This document shows, piece after piece, positions 1 through 12,220 of a stretch of DNA of 64,000 bases. The DNA lies in contig CM075651.1 of the NCBI GenBank assembly GCA_037953625.1, forward strand, positions 135,994,501 through 136,058,500, given 5' to 3'. Made by a program: the position numbers and the translations under genes. Below the pieces are notes generated by a model, which did no database searches, was not told where the DNA came from, and was given only the letters and a program-made list of their open reading frames with translations. The first letter of the stretch is position 1. Each line of letters starts with the position of its first letter. Origin of the DNA: Crotalaria pallida (taxonomy: Eukaryota; Streptophyta; Magnoliopsida; Fabales; Fabaceae).

Positions 1-1315
1 GACGTGAACGCTGTGGATGACAAGAGGAGGAAAAGCTACAGAACCATGCCGCCTCCCAAGAACTATGAAAAGAAGGAGCCCCCACCGAAGCTCCCAATCT
101 CTAGGGAACTTACTTATCAGTTGGTGGAGGAATGGCTGAAAGAGGGCATTCTCACTAAAAGGGCAACAAGACCCCCTCTGACACGTGAGGAGTACGATAA
201 TCCAGAATATTGCATCCTGCACAGGCAAAAGAGTCATGGTACTATGGACTATGGACTGTTATGTCATCAGAGGCGTGTTCCAGAAGCAGTATGCAGCGGG
301 AAAGATATTGCTGCCAGAGGGTGAAGGCGAAGAAAGCCTAGGCGATCATCCTTTGCCTAGACATAATGTGAATGTTATTCTCTCCCACGGCGGCGACCTG
401 CTGGAGGAAGTTGAAGAAGAGGAACTGGTGGAAAATGAGCTGAGAAGAGGACTTGTAAAAACCAGAGGGTTCAAAGCCTTGTTTGACCAACTAAGGTTGG
501 GAGCTGATGTCAGGGAAGAAGCAGCACATGCTTTAGCTGATGTGATAGTCAGAAGAGGAGCGAACACTAGTGCCGCCTACGCACCAGCAACCAGGGTAGC
601 CAGGGCGCACGCCTCGGCAGTGATGTTTAGAGAGCCGCAGCGAACACATCCAGGCTTTTGTCACAACAGGCCACTGTTCGTGTAGGCAACTGTCGAAGGC
701 GTACATGTCCGGCGCGCCCTCGTGGACAACGGATCAGGAGTAAACATCATTCCAACCCATATATTTGTAAAATTGGGAGTTGCTAAAGAAAGACTCAAGA
801 AAGCAGAGGCGACACTGGGAACTTTCAACGGAGGAACAGTCATGGCAAGGGCATGCGTGGTGCTCAATTTGGAGGTAGGGCCCATAAAAACTCTGAACAC
901 TTTTCACATTGTTGACGGAGAGCCTAACTATCATATCCTGCTGGGACGCCCTTGGATTCATCTACATGGGTGTGTCCCCTCCACGCTGCACCAATGTGTG
1001 AAGTCGATGTATAAGGGACAAGACATTGAGATCTCAGCCACGAAGGCGCCATTTGACGCTTCAGAGCTACACTTAATCGATGCCACGGTGTTTGATGAAC
1101 TAGCTCCCCCTGGGACCAACAAGATTGGAAGAGAGCCCAAGGTCCTAATCAGGGGAAAGGAGAAAATGAAAAAGCCAGAGAAGAGGCAGTCAGTGTTCAA
1201 GAGACTCCGCTTACCAGAAGAAGAAGAAAGCGCACAGCAGCTAATGACCAAACCAAGATACAAGCTGCAAAAGCAACGCCTTCCTGGAGGAGGGGCCAGA
1301 TGGGCCATCCTCTAG
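1..1315 (+). pseudogene. Tat gag C-terminus and aspartic protease, broken
   Basis: This segment holds the end of Gag and the retroviral-type aspartic protease. A Cys-His cluster (CILHRQKSH) near 205-235 resembles the Gag zinc-binding region of Tat elements. The protease active site lies near 720-750 and reads VDNGSGVNIIP; DNG replaces the usual D-S/T-G, a variant also met in the Tat lineage. The flap-side motif HILLGRPWIH lies near 930-965. The reading frame breaks at a tandem 7-bp duplication (tatggac at 243-249 and 250-256), and the shifted frame continues to an amber stop at 683-685. A second amber stop at 1313-1315 separates the protease from reverse transcriptase, both in the same frame. 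No complete protein can be made from this copy. Confidence 0.85.
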
Positions 1316-1351
1316 GAACTCGCAGGGCCAGCCAAGCCAAAACTGAGCGAT

Positions 1352-2029
1352 TTGGCTAGCCCCACACTCATGGGCGTCATAAGAGGGGAAGCATGGTTTG
1401 CTTCGATGGAGGAGGTTATGCACGCCCAGCAAAAAGGGAATGAAGCCAATGGTCCAGAAGGTTTGGAAGAGGTCAATGTAGGGGGAGAAGGCGAACACAG
1501 GCCTCTCTTCGTCGCCTCTTCACTTACCCCGTCTGAAAAGACGGACTTGGTCGCTTTGTTGAAAGAGTTCAGAGAGGTGTTCGCCTGGAGTTATGAGGAG
1601 ATGCCAGGACTCAGCCCCAAGCTAGTCACTCATAACTTGGCTGTCAAAGCTGATGCAATACCTGTGAAGCAACACCCCAGAAAGTTTAGCCCTGAGATTG
1701 AGACAGCGATAAAAGACGAAGTGGAGAAATTACTGGAGGTGCGCTTCATTAAGCCTATACAGCACCCCATTTGGTTGGCCAACATAGTCCCTGTGAAGAA
1801 GAAGAATGGCCAGATCAGGTGTTGCGTAGATTTTAGAGATTTAAATAAGGCGTGCCCCAAGGATGATTTCCCGCTGCCACATATAAACTGCATGGTGGAT
1901 GCAACGGCCATGCATGAGCGCTTCTCCTTTATGGATGGCTTCAGCGGCTACAACCAAATAAAGATGGCAGAGGGCGACGAAGAAAAAATGCTTTCAGAAC
2001 CCCAGTGGGCAACTTCTACTACTTGGTGA
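1352..2029 (+). pseudogene. Tat reverse transcriptase, N-terminal part
   Basis: This is the fingers and first palm part of a Ty3-type reverse transcriptase. Visible motifs are IKPIQHPIWLANIVPVKKKNG near the middle, then the block CVDFRDLNKACPKDDFPLPHI, and FMDGFSGYNQIKMA with the first catalytic Asp. The domain is cut at about 1985-2005, where loss of one base near an A-run moves the frame; the following segment continues the domain in the next frame. It is in the same frame as the protease upstream, separated only by the stop at 1313-1315. The family normally makes one long polyprotein, so this copy is inactive. Confidence 0.88.
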
Positions 2030-3285
2030 TGTCGTTCGGTCTCAAAAACGCCGGAGCAACATACCAGAGAGCAATGACAACGATCTTCCATGACATGATG
2101 CACGATATAGTAGAAGACTATGTTGATGACATTGTGGTCAAATCAAGGAAGAAAGAGCAACACTTGACGCATCTAAGAGCTGTCTTTTCCAGATGCAAGA
2201 AGTACAAGCTCAGGACGAACCCTCTCAAATGTAAGTTTGGGGTCTCTTCCGGTGCGTTCCTGGGGTTCAGAGTCCATAAGGAAGGCGTCTCGGCCGATGA
2301 AAGGAAAGTCAAGGCGGTCAGGGAAATGAAAGTGCCTCGCAACAAGAAAGAATTGCAGCAAATGATGGGGAAATTGGGTTACATCCGCAGATTCATACCA
2401 GCCATGGGGGAATTGTTAGGTCCTATGAGGAAACTTCTCAAGGGCAAGGAAACTTTCAAGTGGGAAAAGGAGCATCAGGACACTTTTGATAAAGTGAAGA
2501 AAGCCTTAACAACACCACCAGTGATGATTCCGCCTCAAAAGGGGATACCACTCAGAGTATACCTGGCCACTACCCAAACGGCGATCAGCGGGCTCTTTGC
2601 ACAAGAAGTTGAAGGCACAGAGCACCCTGTGGCTTACTGGAGCAGAATGTTAAAGGAGGTAGAATCCAGATATTCCAATCAAGAAAAGCAATGTCTCGCT
2701 TTGGTGTACGCCGCTCAGAAATACCGTCACTATTTTCAAGCGCACACCATTCATGTGATGACTAAAGCTGAAGGAATCAAGTACTTATTGCAAAGCGTCG
2801 TCCTCACAGGGCGAATAAGCAAGTGGGCGTTCACGCTGACAGAATATGAAATAACCCTGGTGACGCCCGCAGCGCTTAAAAGCCAGGCCCTGGCTGATCT
2901 GATGGCCATCTGTGCAAATCAAGAAGAAGAGGGAGCAATAGAACCTGTCAATGTGTGCGAAGAACCTGAGGTGTGGACCTTGATGTTTGACGGCTCGCCC
3001 TCAGCATCCAAAGGGGGAGCAGGAGTCACTCTGACAAATGAGAAGGGAGAGGAGTTGGCTTTCGCCTTCCAACTGGAATTCCAGTGCACTAACAACGAAG
3101 CAGAGTATGAGGCTCTCCTCCTGGGACTTGATGTAGCTGAAGAAATAAGAGTTCAAAGGCTCATTGTGAAAGGAGATTCCAACCTGGTGGTGAAGCAACT
3201 AAAAGGGGAGTATGGAGTGAAGGAAATGTCCTTGGCGCTATGCAGAGAGAGAGAGCACACCAAGCATTGGCAAAGTTCAAGTTAG
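2005..3285 (+). pseudogene. Tat reverse transcriptase C-terminus, RNase H and archaeal-type RNase H
   Basis: The segment begins inside the RT palm (MSFGLKNAGATYQRAM) and contains the catalytic YVDD box at about residues 39-42. The connection and first RNase H follow (residues about 150-290, with YWSRMLKEVESRYSNQEKQCLAL). A second RNase H of the archaeal type follows at residues about 320-415: FDGSP, NNEAEYEALLLGL and VKGDSNLV supply its acidic residues. The doubled RNase H is diagnostic for Tat. The frame is lost at 3240-3285 in a GA dinucleotide run, and the remaining RNase H residues are encoded in the next segment. Confidence 0.92.
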
Positions 3286-4997
3286 AATCTCTTGAACATG
3301 TGCCAAGGGCTGAAAATAGAAAGGCTGACGCTCTCGCAACTTTGGGGAGCAAAGCAGGTATAGCAGAAGGCGAACATCTGGTACATTTCAGGAGGGCGTA
3401 CCAACCCAAAATCCAAAGGGATATACAAGAGAATCAACCGAGGGAAGATTGGAGAGTCCCAATCATGTGGGAGCTCCACAGCAAAGCATTGACGAAGGTG
3501 TCTAGAGACTTTTGCCTTCTAAAGGGGGCATTGTACAAGAGGAGTACAGAAGGGTTGCTCATGAAATGTGTCGCTGAGGAAGAGGGAAAACGGAAGATGA
3601 CAAGCCTCCATGACAGCGTGTGCGGACAGGTTGTCCCTGGCCTATACAGGAGAATGCAAAGGGTGGGAGTATACTGGCCAGACATGAAGGCACATTGTGA
3701 TTCATTCCAGAAGGCGTGCATTCAATGCCAGGAGGCCAAAGAAGAACTGGAAATCCATCTGGATGATGAGGATTGGGCTAAGCCAATTCAAACGTACTTG
3801 GAAAGCGGCATCTTGCCGGATAATCACTTAGAGGCGGAAAGGGCAAGGAAGAAATCAGAGTATTATTTCCTTGAGAAAGGCGAGCTGTTTAAAAGAAGTT
3901 TCGCTGGAGAAGCTCTCAGATGCATTGGAAAGGAAGAACGAAGCAAAGTCATGGAAGAGGTCCACAGAGGATCTTGCGGAAGGCACCAAGGAGGAAGGTC
4001 GCTCTGGAGCGAATTGTTGAAAATTGGTTATTATTGGCCAAACATGAAAGGCGACGCCCTTGATTTTGTGAGGAAGTGTGAGCAATGCCAGAGGCATGAC
4101 AACAGAATCCATGCACCCGCTCTCTCTATGAAAGGCCTCAGCTCGCCCTACCCTTTCCACACGTGGTCAATGGACTTCATTGGTCCAATTGACCCACCTT
4201 CTAGAGGAAAGAGATGGATCCTGGGGGCAACAGAACACTCCACCAAATGGGTCGAAGCGGCAGCGTTCAAGAAAGGCGAAGCTGACACCACTACACAATT
4301 CATCAAAGAGCACATTATTTGCCGCTTTGGGCTACCCAAGAGAATAGTATCTGACAATGGCACTCACTTCATCAATAAGAAGGTAGAGCAAGTATTGGAA
4401 GAATACGGGATCGTACATCACAAGTCCACCCCCTACTACCCACAATCTAATGGCCAAGCTGAATCCACAAACAAAACACTGATCAAAATCTTGGCCAAGA
4501 CAGTGGAAGACACGCCTACGGACTGGAGCGAATACTTGCCACTCGCTCTTTGGGCATATCGCGTGACTAAGCATAGTGCAACAAAGGCAACACCTTTCTC
4601 GCTGGTATATGGGGTGGAAGCGACACTACCAGCGGAAGTGGTGGTCCCCTCAGCAAGGATGATTGCTCAGAATGAAGGTGGGCCGGAAGACAGAATGCTA
4701 TCCCTGGAAAGCGCCAGAGACAAAGCGCACGAAGAGTTGCTTAAGCACCAAAGACGCATAATGCTGTCATATGAGAAGATGGTGAGGCCAAGAATGTTTG
4801 TCGAAGGCGAACTCGTTCTGAAGGCGACAGACGCAGTCATGAGAAACCTGCACACGAGCAAATGGATGCCAAAGTGGGAAGGACCCTACATTGTTCAAGA
4901 GACACATCCTAATGGGTACTGTTTCTTACTTGAACCAGACACTCAAAAGAAAATAGGGCCTTTAAATTTCAAGTACATTAAGAAATATTATGCCTAG
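3240..4997 (+). pseudogene. Tat RNase H end and integrase
   Basis: The first residues finish the archaeal-type RNase H (VPRAENRKADALA carries the last Asp). Two H2C2-like zinc-binding modules follow: one near residues 120-160 (ends CIQCQ) and one near 240-285 (ends CEQCQ), each with a YWP(D/N)M core. Integrase core residues are visible: D in MDFIGPI, D in VSDNGTHF and E in NGQAES, with the last two 35 residues apart. The C-terminal part has the WEGPYIV and GPLNFKYIKKYYA motifs of plant Ty3 integrases. This frame is open to its stop at 4995-4997. Doubling of the zinc module before a single catalytic core is unusual. Confidence 0.92.
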
Positions 4998-6235
4998 CTC
5001 ACTGTATGATATAATGAAAGAGCAGTAGCCTTTATTTTCTGTTGAAATCTAGAAAGCAACTTATTTTGTACGCCCTAACTAGTAAATGAAGGCCTTCCCT
5101 CATGAATTATTTCCTTAGGAATCTGTTAATGTAGAATATGCATGCTGAAAGCAAACACGATTCAAACAGTGAATAATATGATGACACATATACGTCTGTT
5201 CTGAAAAAAAAAGAGAGTGCTCTCAGTAAAGGGCCAAAATGCCAAACGCGAGGTCCAACACTAAAAAAAAAGAAAGACAAATACATATGCATATGCATCT
5301 GACAGGCTGAAAATAAAGTGTTGGGCCGTACCGCGGGCACAAGCGCCTTATCGCGGTACCCGGATAGACCTCCTGAAAAGAAAATTTCCGGGACAGACGC
5401 GGGCGAAGTACGCCATATCGCGAGACTAGAAAAGGTCCCGGGAGACAAGGGCGCTAGTCTTAAACTCGGGCGGAAAAATCTGTAGAAAAAGAGGTTGGCT
5501 AACGCAAGATCCAAGGAGATCCGTTATTTTGCATAAGCCCAAAGCGGCGAAGTCTGAAATATACCCAAGACGCGCTTTCGAAACAAGTTTTGGCACCAAT
5601 GACATGAGGGGCCACCGTTCAAAAAAAAAACTTGTAATAATCAAAGCGCGCTTGTGGAAACAAGATTGGCACCAATGACATGAGGGGCCACTGTTCAAAA
5701 GAAAAACGTGCCCAATGGGCACCCTGAAGGAAATTTGGCACCAATGGCATGAGGGGCCACTAAAATTTGCAGAAAATTCGAAAGCGTCCAAAGTGCGCTC
5801 CAAAATAAAAAAGAAGAGAAAAGAGAGAAAGAAAGGAAAAAGAAGAAAAGGAGAAATGTACGCCGTCAAATACTTGGCGAAAAACATCGAGGCCAAAAAA
5901 AAAACATGCCGAAACAAGTGCAGTGCCAAATAACTGCAAAATCACGATTCGAGCCACAAGAGTGCAAAGCGACAAAGCTAACAAAAGCACCCAAGTCCTG
6001 AAAGCATACGACCCACATACAAGTCCAAGAAACAAGGCAAATAAAGGCATACAAAGCAAAGTTAAAATGTTCATAAATGTTGTCAAAGTGGCGGCAAACA
6101 CACAAAAGCAAAATCTAAGCTCGAAGAGCATACAAAAGACGCCACCACAAACGGCTACAACTACAACTTCACAGTTCAGCGAATAAATCCAGAAATACAA
6201 GATCAAAGCAGCAAGCAATAATACAATAACGACTA
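4998..6235. other. Tat internal spacer with short repeats
   Basis: No credible coding sequence is seen between the integrase stop and the antisense gene. Three copies of a unit containing TTGGCACCAATGACATGAGG lie at about 5588-5620, 5665-5700 and 5734-5760, with diverged sequence between them. Two GC-rich near-repeats (cgcgggc...atcgcg) lie at 5330-5420. The rest is A-rich. Long open frames on the minus strand here are low-complexity artefacts. Such a spacer may hold the terminator of the antisense gene or the end of the pol mRNA, but nothing proves this. Confidence 0.6.
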
Positions 6236-9200
6236 TCAAACATTAAACAGAGTGTTCAGGCTGATGAGTTTGCAAGCTTCCTCATAAGAGCGTTCGTGAG
6301 CAGCCAAGTCATTGAGTTCCTTGTCAACATTCTCCAAATCAGAAGTCACCTGCGCAAGTTGGGCTGAAAGCTCCTTTGAGCGAGTGGTCAAAGTGGTGCG
6401 ACGCTCCTGCAAGGTGCGCTTGGTTTCAGCCAAGCCAGTAGCGTCGAAAGGGGGACGCAGTTTTTCCAGTTTAGCAATCGCCTCATCAAGCCAAACACCA
6501 GAGTAATGCTAAATCTTCAAAGAATGAAGGCAATCCAAAAGCTCAACCTTATCTTCCCATGGCAGTGCGTCAACATCAACAGAGCTCACCAAACTCAGCA
6601 TTTGTATCATAGTGCGCGCAGCGGACTCTCTGAAAAAGCGCGGGAACGAAGCACCTGGTGGCACCAAGTCAGGGTGAGCAAGAAGGAACAATTCAATCAT
6701 AGACTGCTCCTCCGCATCAAGAGAGCCATGGGACTTGGCAGAAAACGCAGCTGCAAAACCAAAAAAGCAACAAACAAAGCAAAGCGAAAATAAATGAGTA
6801 AGGCAGCAACATTTGCAAATCCAATAGAAGTATGAAATGAGTAGGACACTAAACGAAGGAAACCCAACTTGATGAATGGTTAAAAGAACACTCACAAACC
6901 GAAGAGGAAGCCGGAGACACAGCAACTTGAGCAACTTTGACAGGGGCGAGCCGAACGGAAGGGATCTCGCTCGCAGGGCGCCCCTCGGAAGAATTCACAG
7001 CGTCCTTTGAAATTTCAGCTACATCGGCAGAACTTGGAATGAAGCCAGTATCGCTCTCATTAACAGCACGTTCCTTAATAGGAACTTCAGCAGCATCAAC
7101 TTGGCTTTCCTTGGGGGCAGGAGTGTCCACCACCTCAACATCCAAACCATCGAAAACAGCATCAACAGGAATACCCTCACCTATGACAATGTCAAAAACA
7201 TTCGCAGCAGCAACACTTGTAGCAACATTTGAAGAAACATCAGCAGGAGCGTCCTTGGAAGCAACGGAAACGCTTTTTGGGACTCCAATAGGGGGCAAGG
7301 AAAAATCACCCTCAACAACCTCAACAATTTCCAAACCAGAACCAACATCACCCGCAGGTTCGGGAGCAACACCAGAACGCTTAGAAACGCTAACAGCGAC
7401 AGCCTCTAAAGCGGAAACGATTGACAAAGGTTGCACAAACAGAGGACCACTGACCCTACCAAAAGGCACATGAATGGCGAATCCGGTGGGCGCAGCGCCT
7501 CCACTAGCAGTCGGTTGGCGGCGAAAGTCTGAAACATCCGCGCGATCAAACGGTGGAACGGTTGGAGAACCAACAGAGGTGCTAATGGGGGTCGTAAGGC
7601 TCTCGGAGACTTTAGGCGAAGGCGGGGCCGAGCCACACCCGCCAGAACCACCTACAATAAAATAAACAAACAGAGTAACGAAATGAAAATGTTCATTAGT
7701 GCTGAAAATCTGAGAAATGCAATAACAGTAAAGAGTAGAAAGGCCGAGGGGAAAGGAAAAGGGCCACGGCAGAGAAGAAAAGGGGAGGCAAGAAGCGGAA
7801 CCTAAAGGGTTTTCCTCATCAGCATCGTCGCTCTCACCCTCGGAAGAATCACCGTCTCCTTTTGAAGTGTCATAGTAAGCCAAGAGAGCATCGCCTGAGT
7901 GATCCGCATTGTCGCTCTCAGCTTCAACTAAATCAACATGCGCTGGAAAAGCAGGGGTAGGAGGAGTGTTGTGAAGCTGCAAATGGGAAGACCGACGAGA
8001 AGGCGCAACTGCAACAGCCTTCTTCCCCTTCTGAGAGGGTGCAGCATTCTTGCCCCCGCCTTGAGAAGAAGATTTAGGATCAGAAGAAGCTGGAGGAGAA
8101 GCCTGTTTCTTACCTCGTTTCGATATTACAACAGCGGAAGGCGAGGACGCAGAGGCTTTACGTTTGCGCACGGAAGAAACCGCTTCAACTGGAACAAACA
8201 AGACAAATCATGAAAACGAAGCCAAATGAGTGAAGTAATCAACAAAACAAACAAGGCTAATAAAAAAAAAGTTATTACCTTTTCCTTTCTTCACAGAGGT
8301 AGAGTAATAAGGATCATTGCATACAATAGACAAAAGAGCAGGGATGGTACGCTTTGGAGTAGCTTCAAAACTCTGGAGATGTTGCAAAATGTCTTTATGG
8401 GATGTCACCCAACTGCGTAGAAAGCCTCCAACATGAAGGGGAGGGATATAAACCAAAGGAGCACTTGAAACATCAGGATCAACGTCAAAAAGAACAGATG
8501 GGATAGTTTCATGCAAGGAAACCTGATCAATTAAAAGGACGCACGGAGGTTGATCACGCCTAAATTGCCTCGCAACACGATCAGGGCGATATACAAAAGG
8601 CCACAAAGCACCCCCATTGGCGCTCTTGTTATCCAAGGGAACGAAACCAGGAAGGCAGCGAGCAGTCAAGATCAATTTCCACAAGTCATACATACCTTCA
8701 GTATAATTCTGAGCATTGTTCCTGGAGGTAAGACGCTCCTCAATATACAGGGGATGCAAGGGATCACACCCCTCCCAAATGTGGTCTAAATAGGGGCGAA
8801 AGACATACTGCTCCTCTAGATCGATAACAGCAACTAAAGGCTCTCTGGGACAGCCTTTGGTCCAACACCAGGCACGAGGTTCAAGGCCAGAGGCGTCATC
8901 AGAAGGGGCAAGCCTAACCGGGCCATATTCGGGAAAGCGCTCAAATAAAAAGTTTTGGAGAAAAGCCAAATCAGCAAATGAATTAATAGGAAAACGACCA
9001 TGAGAAATCCGCATTTGTTCGAAAACCTGATCGAGGCGAGCATACAAACCACCCAAATAAAACGAAGAAAGGGGAAGACGTGTTCCCTCAGCTAAAAGAC
9101 AGGCAAGCAAGAAAACGCAAGGACTGACAGACTCCCATGGAGGGCCTGAAAACACATACCTACTCAACCAGAAGGCGACAAAAGCAGCACGGCGAAGCCT

Positions 9201-10146
9201 CTGATCCTTCACAGGACCAGGATGAAATTTGCCATCATGGAGGTCGCCGTAGAAAAACCGAACCCACCTAGCAAACGTGTATTTGAGCGAAGAACGCTGA
9301 CTTGCTTTCTGCTCTTTAGGGACCAAATTCCCCGTACCCCTGACTTTCTAAGAGGAGGAACCTTCGGCGAGCGAAGCGCGTCGCTGTTGAAGCAACTCGT
9401 GGGAATGCTTGGCACTGGCAATAGAAGCCGCTTTCAATTCCAAGGCCAAATCAGAAAGGCTCTCGTCTACCTTCGTTATGTCAAGATCAACGTTTCCAAA
9501 AGAGAGAAGCTTCAACAAGACAACTACATCCTCTAACGTGGGAGTGAACTCGCCCCAAGACGTCAGGAATGTGTGTGTCAAAGAGCACCAGCGCTGGATT
9601 AAGGCGAACAAATCATCCGGCCTACGGTTGGCGCCAATCCGGGGAGACACCTTAATCGCTTCAGCTATTCCAACTTTTTTGAGGACCTCCACGAAGGGAG
9701 GGTCACTTGCAAACACTTGATTGATCCAATCTTGCCAACCGGTAGTCCCACCAATGCGAACATTAAAGTTCAGGTCTACCCAGGGGAACTTGGCACGACG
9801 AAGGTGAGAACGGAGCAGTGAAGGGCCCAACTCACGGTGGTCCTTGTGGTAAGAAGGAGGAGAGATGAGCTTGGCGGTATCATCAGGAATCACCATTGCT
9901 TTAGTAGGAGGACCGTTGATCAGGTCACCGGATTCGGGGAATGGGCCAAAGGGAAGTGTCGCCTTCACTCCTGTCGCCCAGCGGCGGTGACCAGCATTTA
10001 TGGGGTAAGAGCGAGGGCAAGGGAGACCTTGCATGAAGCAATAAGCAATAAGTGATGGGGTTTGGGAGAGAGATCTCCTCTTCAGTTTCTTCAAGAACGG
10101 TGTCATCCTCAACTTCAACACTGGGAGAAGATTTCGACCTTCCCAT
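6236..10146 (-). pseudogene. Antisense gene of the Tat element: plant mobile domain (PMD) protein
   Basis: A multi-exon gene runs against gag-pol. The likely first Met is at 10146 (MGRSKSSPSVEVEDD), but a frameshift near 10030 separates it from the main frame. The PMD (aminotransferase-like, PMD family) lies at about 9900-8290 and contains RW..THTF..WGEFTPTLEDVVVLL, a pattern shared with the MULE gene at 15.5-17.7 kb. A Ser/Ala/Glu-rich low-complexity linker follows (8188-6896), then a coiled-coil tail with ERRTTLTTRSKELSAQLAQV. Three introns with GT-AG ends are inferred on the minus strand: 8189-8278, 7652-7801 and 6751-6895. In-frame stops at 9348-9350 and 6509-6511 interrupt otherwise continuous frames. 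Function of PMD proteins in transposons is unknown; the host relatives MAIN and MAIL1 act in genome stability and transposon silencing. Confidence 0.8.
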
Positions 10147-10481
10147 GGCTGAGGGCGAATAGTAACAAGAAGAGGGATTTGAAGTGAGAAGAGAAAAGTG
10201 GCAACGATGAAGAAAAGGGAGATAACGAAGTCTTCTACTGTTAGAAATAAATAAGGGAGCGGAGAAAGTTTCGAAAAGAGAAAGGATGAATGAGAAGGAG
10301 TGGTTGAGAAAAGGAGGAACTGAAGAGTTGGAAGGAGGGAGTTTTGAACTACACAGGGGAGTGGGGGAACGTGCAAGTAACTGATGGGTATCCCCCTACT
10401 TGCACGTGGAACGAAAAGGGAAGAACAAGTGAGAAAGTGACAAAACAGGATTTGCACCGAAAAGGAAATTCTTTCCTTCTC

Positions 10482-10498
10482 ACTGCAAAGGGGGCAAT
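10482..10498 (+). other. Polypurine tract of the Tat element
   Basis: The purine-rich run AAAGGGGGCAAT ends directly at the first TG of the 3' LTR. This is the expected plus-strand DNA priming site in LTR retrotransposons. Confidence 0.8.
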
Positions 10499-11411
10499 TG
10501 TTGGCACCCCATTATTTGGTGGCCCAAATTACAAGGCCCAATTCATAATGGAGGCCCAGAACCACCAAACAAAAATACAACAACGAAGGACGCTGAGGAG
10601 AACACGCAGACACCGAAGGCTGCCCATAGCGCCATACTCAGAGCGTCAGTCATCAGGGCGTCACATTCTGACGTCATGACCAAAGAGAGGAGTAAGGTGT
10701 GCTGATGCCAATGAGCAGACGTGCCCTTCCAGAGCGCCTTGGGTGTTATGGAAACTTGAAGAGAAAGTCACGATAGATGAAAGCAAACAGGAAACAAGGC
10801 CTGTGGAAGGCGTACACGTACAGACAGGGGAGTTCGGTTCCCTAGACTATGAGAAACGTGCATGAGAAGTCAGAGCATCTTGGCTTACATCATGCAGCCC
10901 CTTCTTTGAGGAAAGTCCAAAAAGGCAAGCTTTGTAAGCCTCCCACTGTGAGCAATCAATGACAAAGCTAAAAGAAGTAAAGGAGACAAAACGGACTCTG
11001 AAGAAAACAGCCACAAAGGAGGAAAAGGGAAGTAGACCGGTGGACCAAAAGAAAGAGGGCAAGGACCAATAGGCAAAGGGGATCTTATAAAGGGAGCCTT
11101 CTCCCAACGTACACAACAACAACAACAAAAAAACAAGAAGAACTTCAACCAACACAAAAGAGAGAGCAAGAGAGGGAAATAGAATAGAAGCTTCTACTGA
11201 AGCTTAGGTCCAAAAACATAGAGGAGAGTGTAAAAACGCCAAGGCGCACACCCCTCATTATGTAAAAATACCACAAGTGTGGAACCCCTATTCTTGCATT
11301 GATCCCTCTGTATCTCCATTTCCAAGTAATAAAGCCTAAAGCTTCACTAAGTTTATGAACCCAATCATCTTTTCATTAATTATTGTTTATCGCACAAAGC
11401 GGTCCGAAACA
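10499..11411 (+). repeat. 3' LTR of the Tat element (913 bp)
   Basis: It begins TGTTGGCACC after the polypurine tract and ends GGTCCGAAACA. The right boundary coincides with the start of homology to the unoccupied duplicate at 30579. Promoter-like elements are a CCAAT box near 11065, a TATA-like CTTATAAAGG at 11084-11093, and a downstream AATAAA at 11328-11333, which give plausible U3, R and U5 parts. The partner 5' LTR lies outside the window, so insertion age cannot be estimated. Confidence 0.88.
11084..11093 (+). promoter_or_regulatory. TATA-like box in the Tat LTR
   Basis: CTTATAAAGG lies about 20 bp after a CCAAT box and some 235 bp before an AATAAA signal. This is the usual spacing of U3 promoter and polyadenylation signal in an LTR. 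The assignment rests on position and sequence only. Confidence 0.5.
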
Positions 11412-12220
11412 AGGATAAAAACTAAAAAAAAAAATTCTATTAAATCTTCATTGTCAATAATTAAACTCATCACTAATAATTTAGTTATAAATTTTCAATA
11501 ATTTAATAAATGTTCATCCAATGCAACGGATAATTGCTGGTTGCCTTCTAAGTTCTAATTGCGACATATTTCTTCCAATCAATGCGCCACACCTCCAACT
11601 TGAAAGAGAATTTTGATACCTTTATTACCATGCAACGAGACACAACATAGTCCCTCATGCTCAAATTATAATTTAACCATCTTACGCTTATTAAGGAGGT
11701 TAGTTGATTATATTTAATTTCATCAAATTTATAAAAAAATAGAGGTATTTTAGGAAAGTAATATTGAGAATGAAACAAAAATTAATTAAGGTTACAATTT
11801 TTTAGAGATGTTTTAGGAAAGTGATATTGAGAATAAAACAAAATTTAATAATGTTAGTTAAATTTACTTATATTTTAAACCAAAATAAATATGTTTTTGG
11901 TTGCTTATAATTCGAGCGGAAGAGAATAAGCTTTATCATTAATAGTTAAAACTTTCAGCATTGTGGGCCAAAGGGCCAACTTTGATACTAGTTACCGATG
12001 GAATTTAATTTTCCTTGGCTCCTTGTGGCTCTGGTTTCCCACATGTTGGTCCACATCTATGAATTCACAGTAATGTTAGAGAAATACTGTATATTTTTCA
12101 TTCGTTATGAATTTTTCCCACCTTAATTAATGAGTCATGATTTTAGTTATAATCAATTTTTTACAATAGTAAGTATGCTCATGATCATGCAATTTTTTTT
12201 TTAAATATCGATTAAAAAAA
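11412..12220. repeat. Tandem duplication copy 1, first segment
   Basis: This stretch matches 30579-31271 over nearly its full length, including the landmark ATTCTATTAAATCTTCATTG and the later GTGGGCCAAAGGGCCAAC. The main difference is a MITE present here and absent there. The match resumes at 18804 after the MULE. No gene is seen in it. Confidence 0.88.
11650..11926. mobile_element. Stowaway-like MITE, family 1, copy a
   Basis: The ends are related inverted repeats (left ..CTCAAATTATAA, right TTATAATTCGAG..), with internal GGTATTTTAGGAAAG blocks. It is flanked by TA on both sides. The unoccupied duplicate near 30988 reads straight through (..CACC TAAGCTTT), which shows that this is an insertion. 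Four related copies lie near 31711, 43627, 43995 and 45493. Confidence 0.78.

Larger units (their letters stand above)
1..11411 (+). mobile_element. Tat-lineage Ty3 LTR retrotransposon, 5' end outside window
   Basis: The order on the + strand is gag end, protease, reverse transcriptase, RNase H, a second archaeal-type RNase H, integrase, non-coding spacer, an antisense gene, polypurine tract and 3' LTR. Two RNase H domains and an extra ORF antisense to pol just before the 3' LTR are known marks of the Tat lineage of plant Ty3 elements. The right end is fixed by comparison with the related sequence at 30579: homology between the two loci starts at 11412 (AGGATAAAAAC), exactly after the terminal CA of the LTR. 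AGGAT is therefore the likely 5-bp target duplication, but the left flank lies outside the window. Several frameshifts and stops make it non-autonomous now. Confidence 0.92.

Noticed and set aside
5107..6239. Minus-strand hydrophobic frames after the Tat integrase
   Set aside because: They translate A-rich spacer as Phe/Leu/Ser-rich sequence and are interrupted by short repeats; not credible membrane proteins.
7938..8213. Plus-strand Arg-rich frame
   Set aside because: It is the reverse of the Ser/Ala-rich linker of the antisense PMD gene, which has the better supported exon structure.
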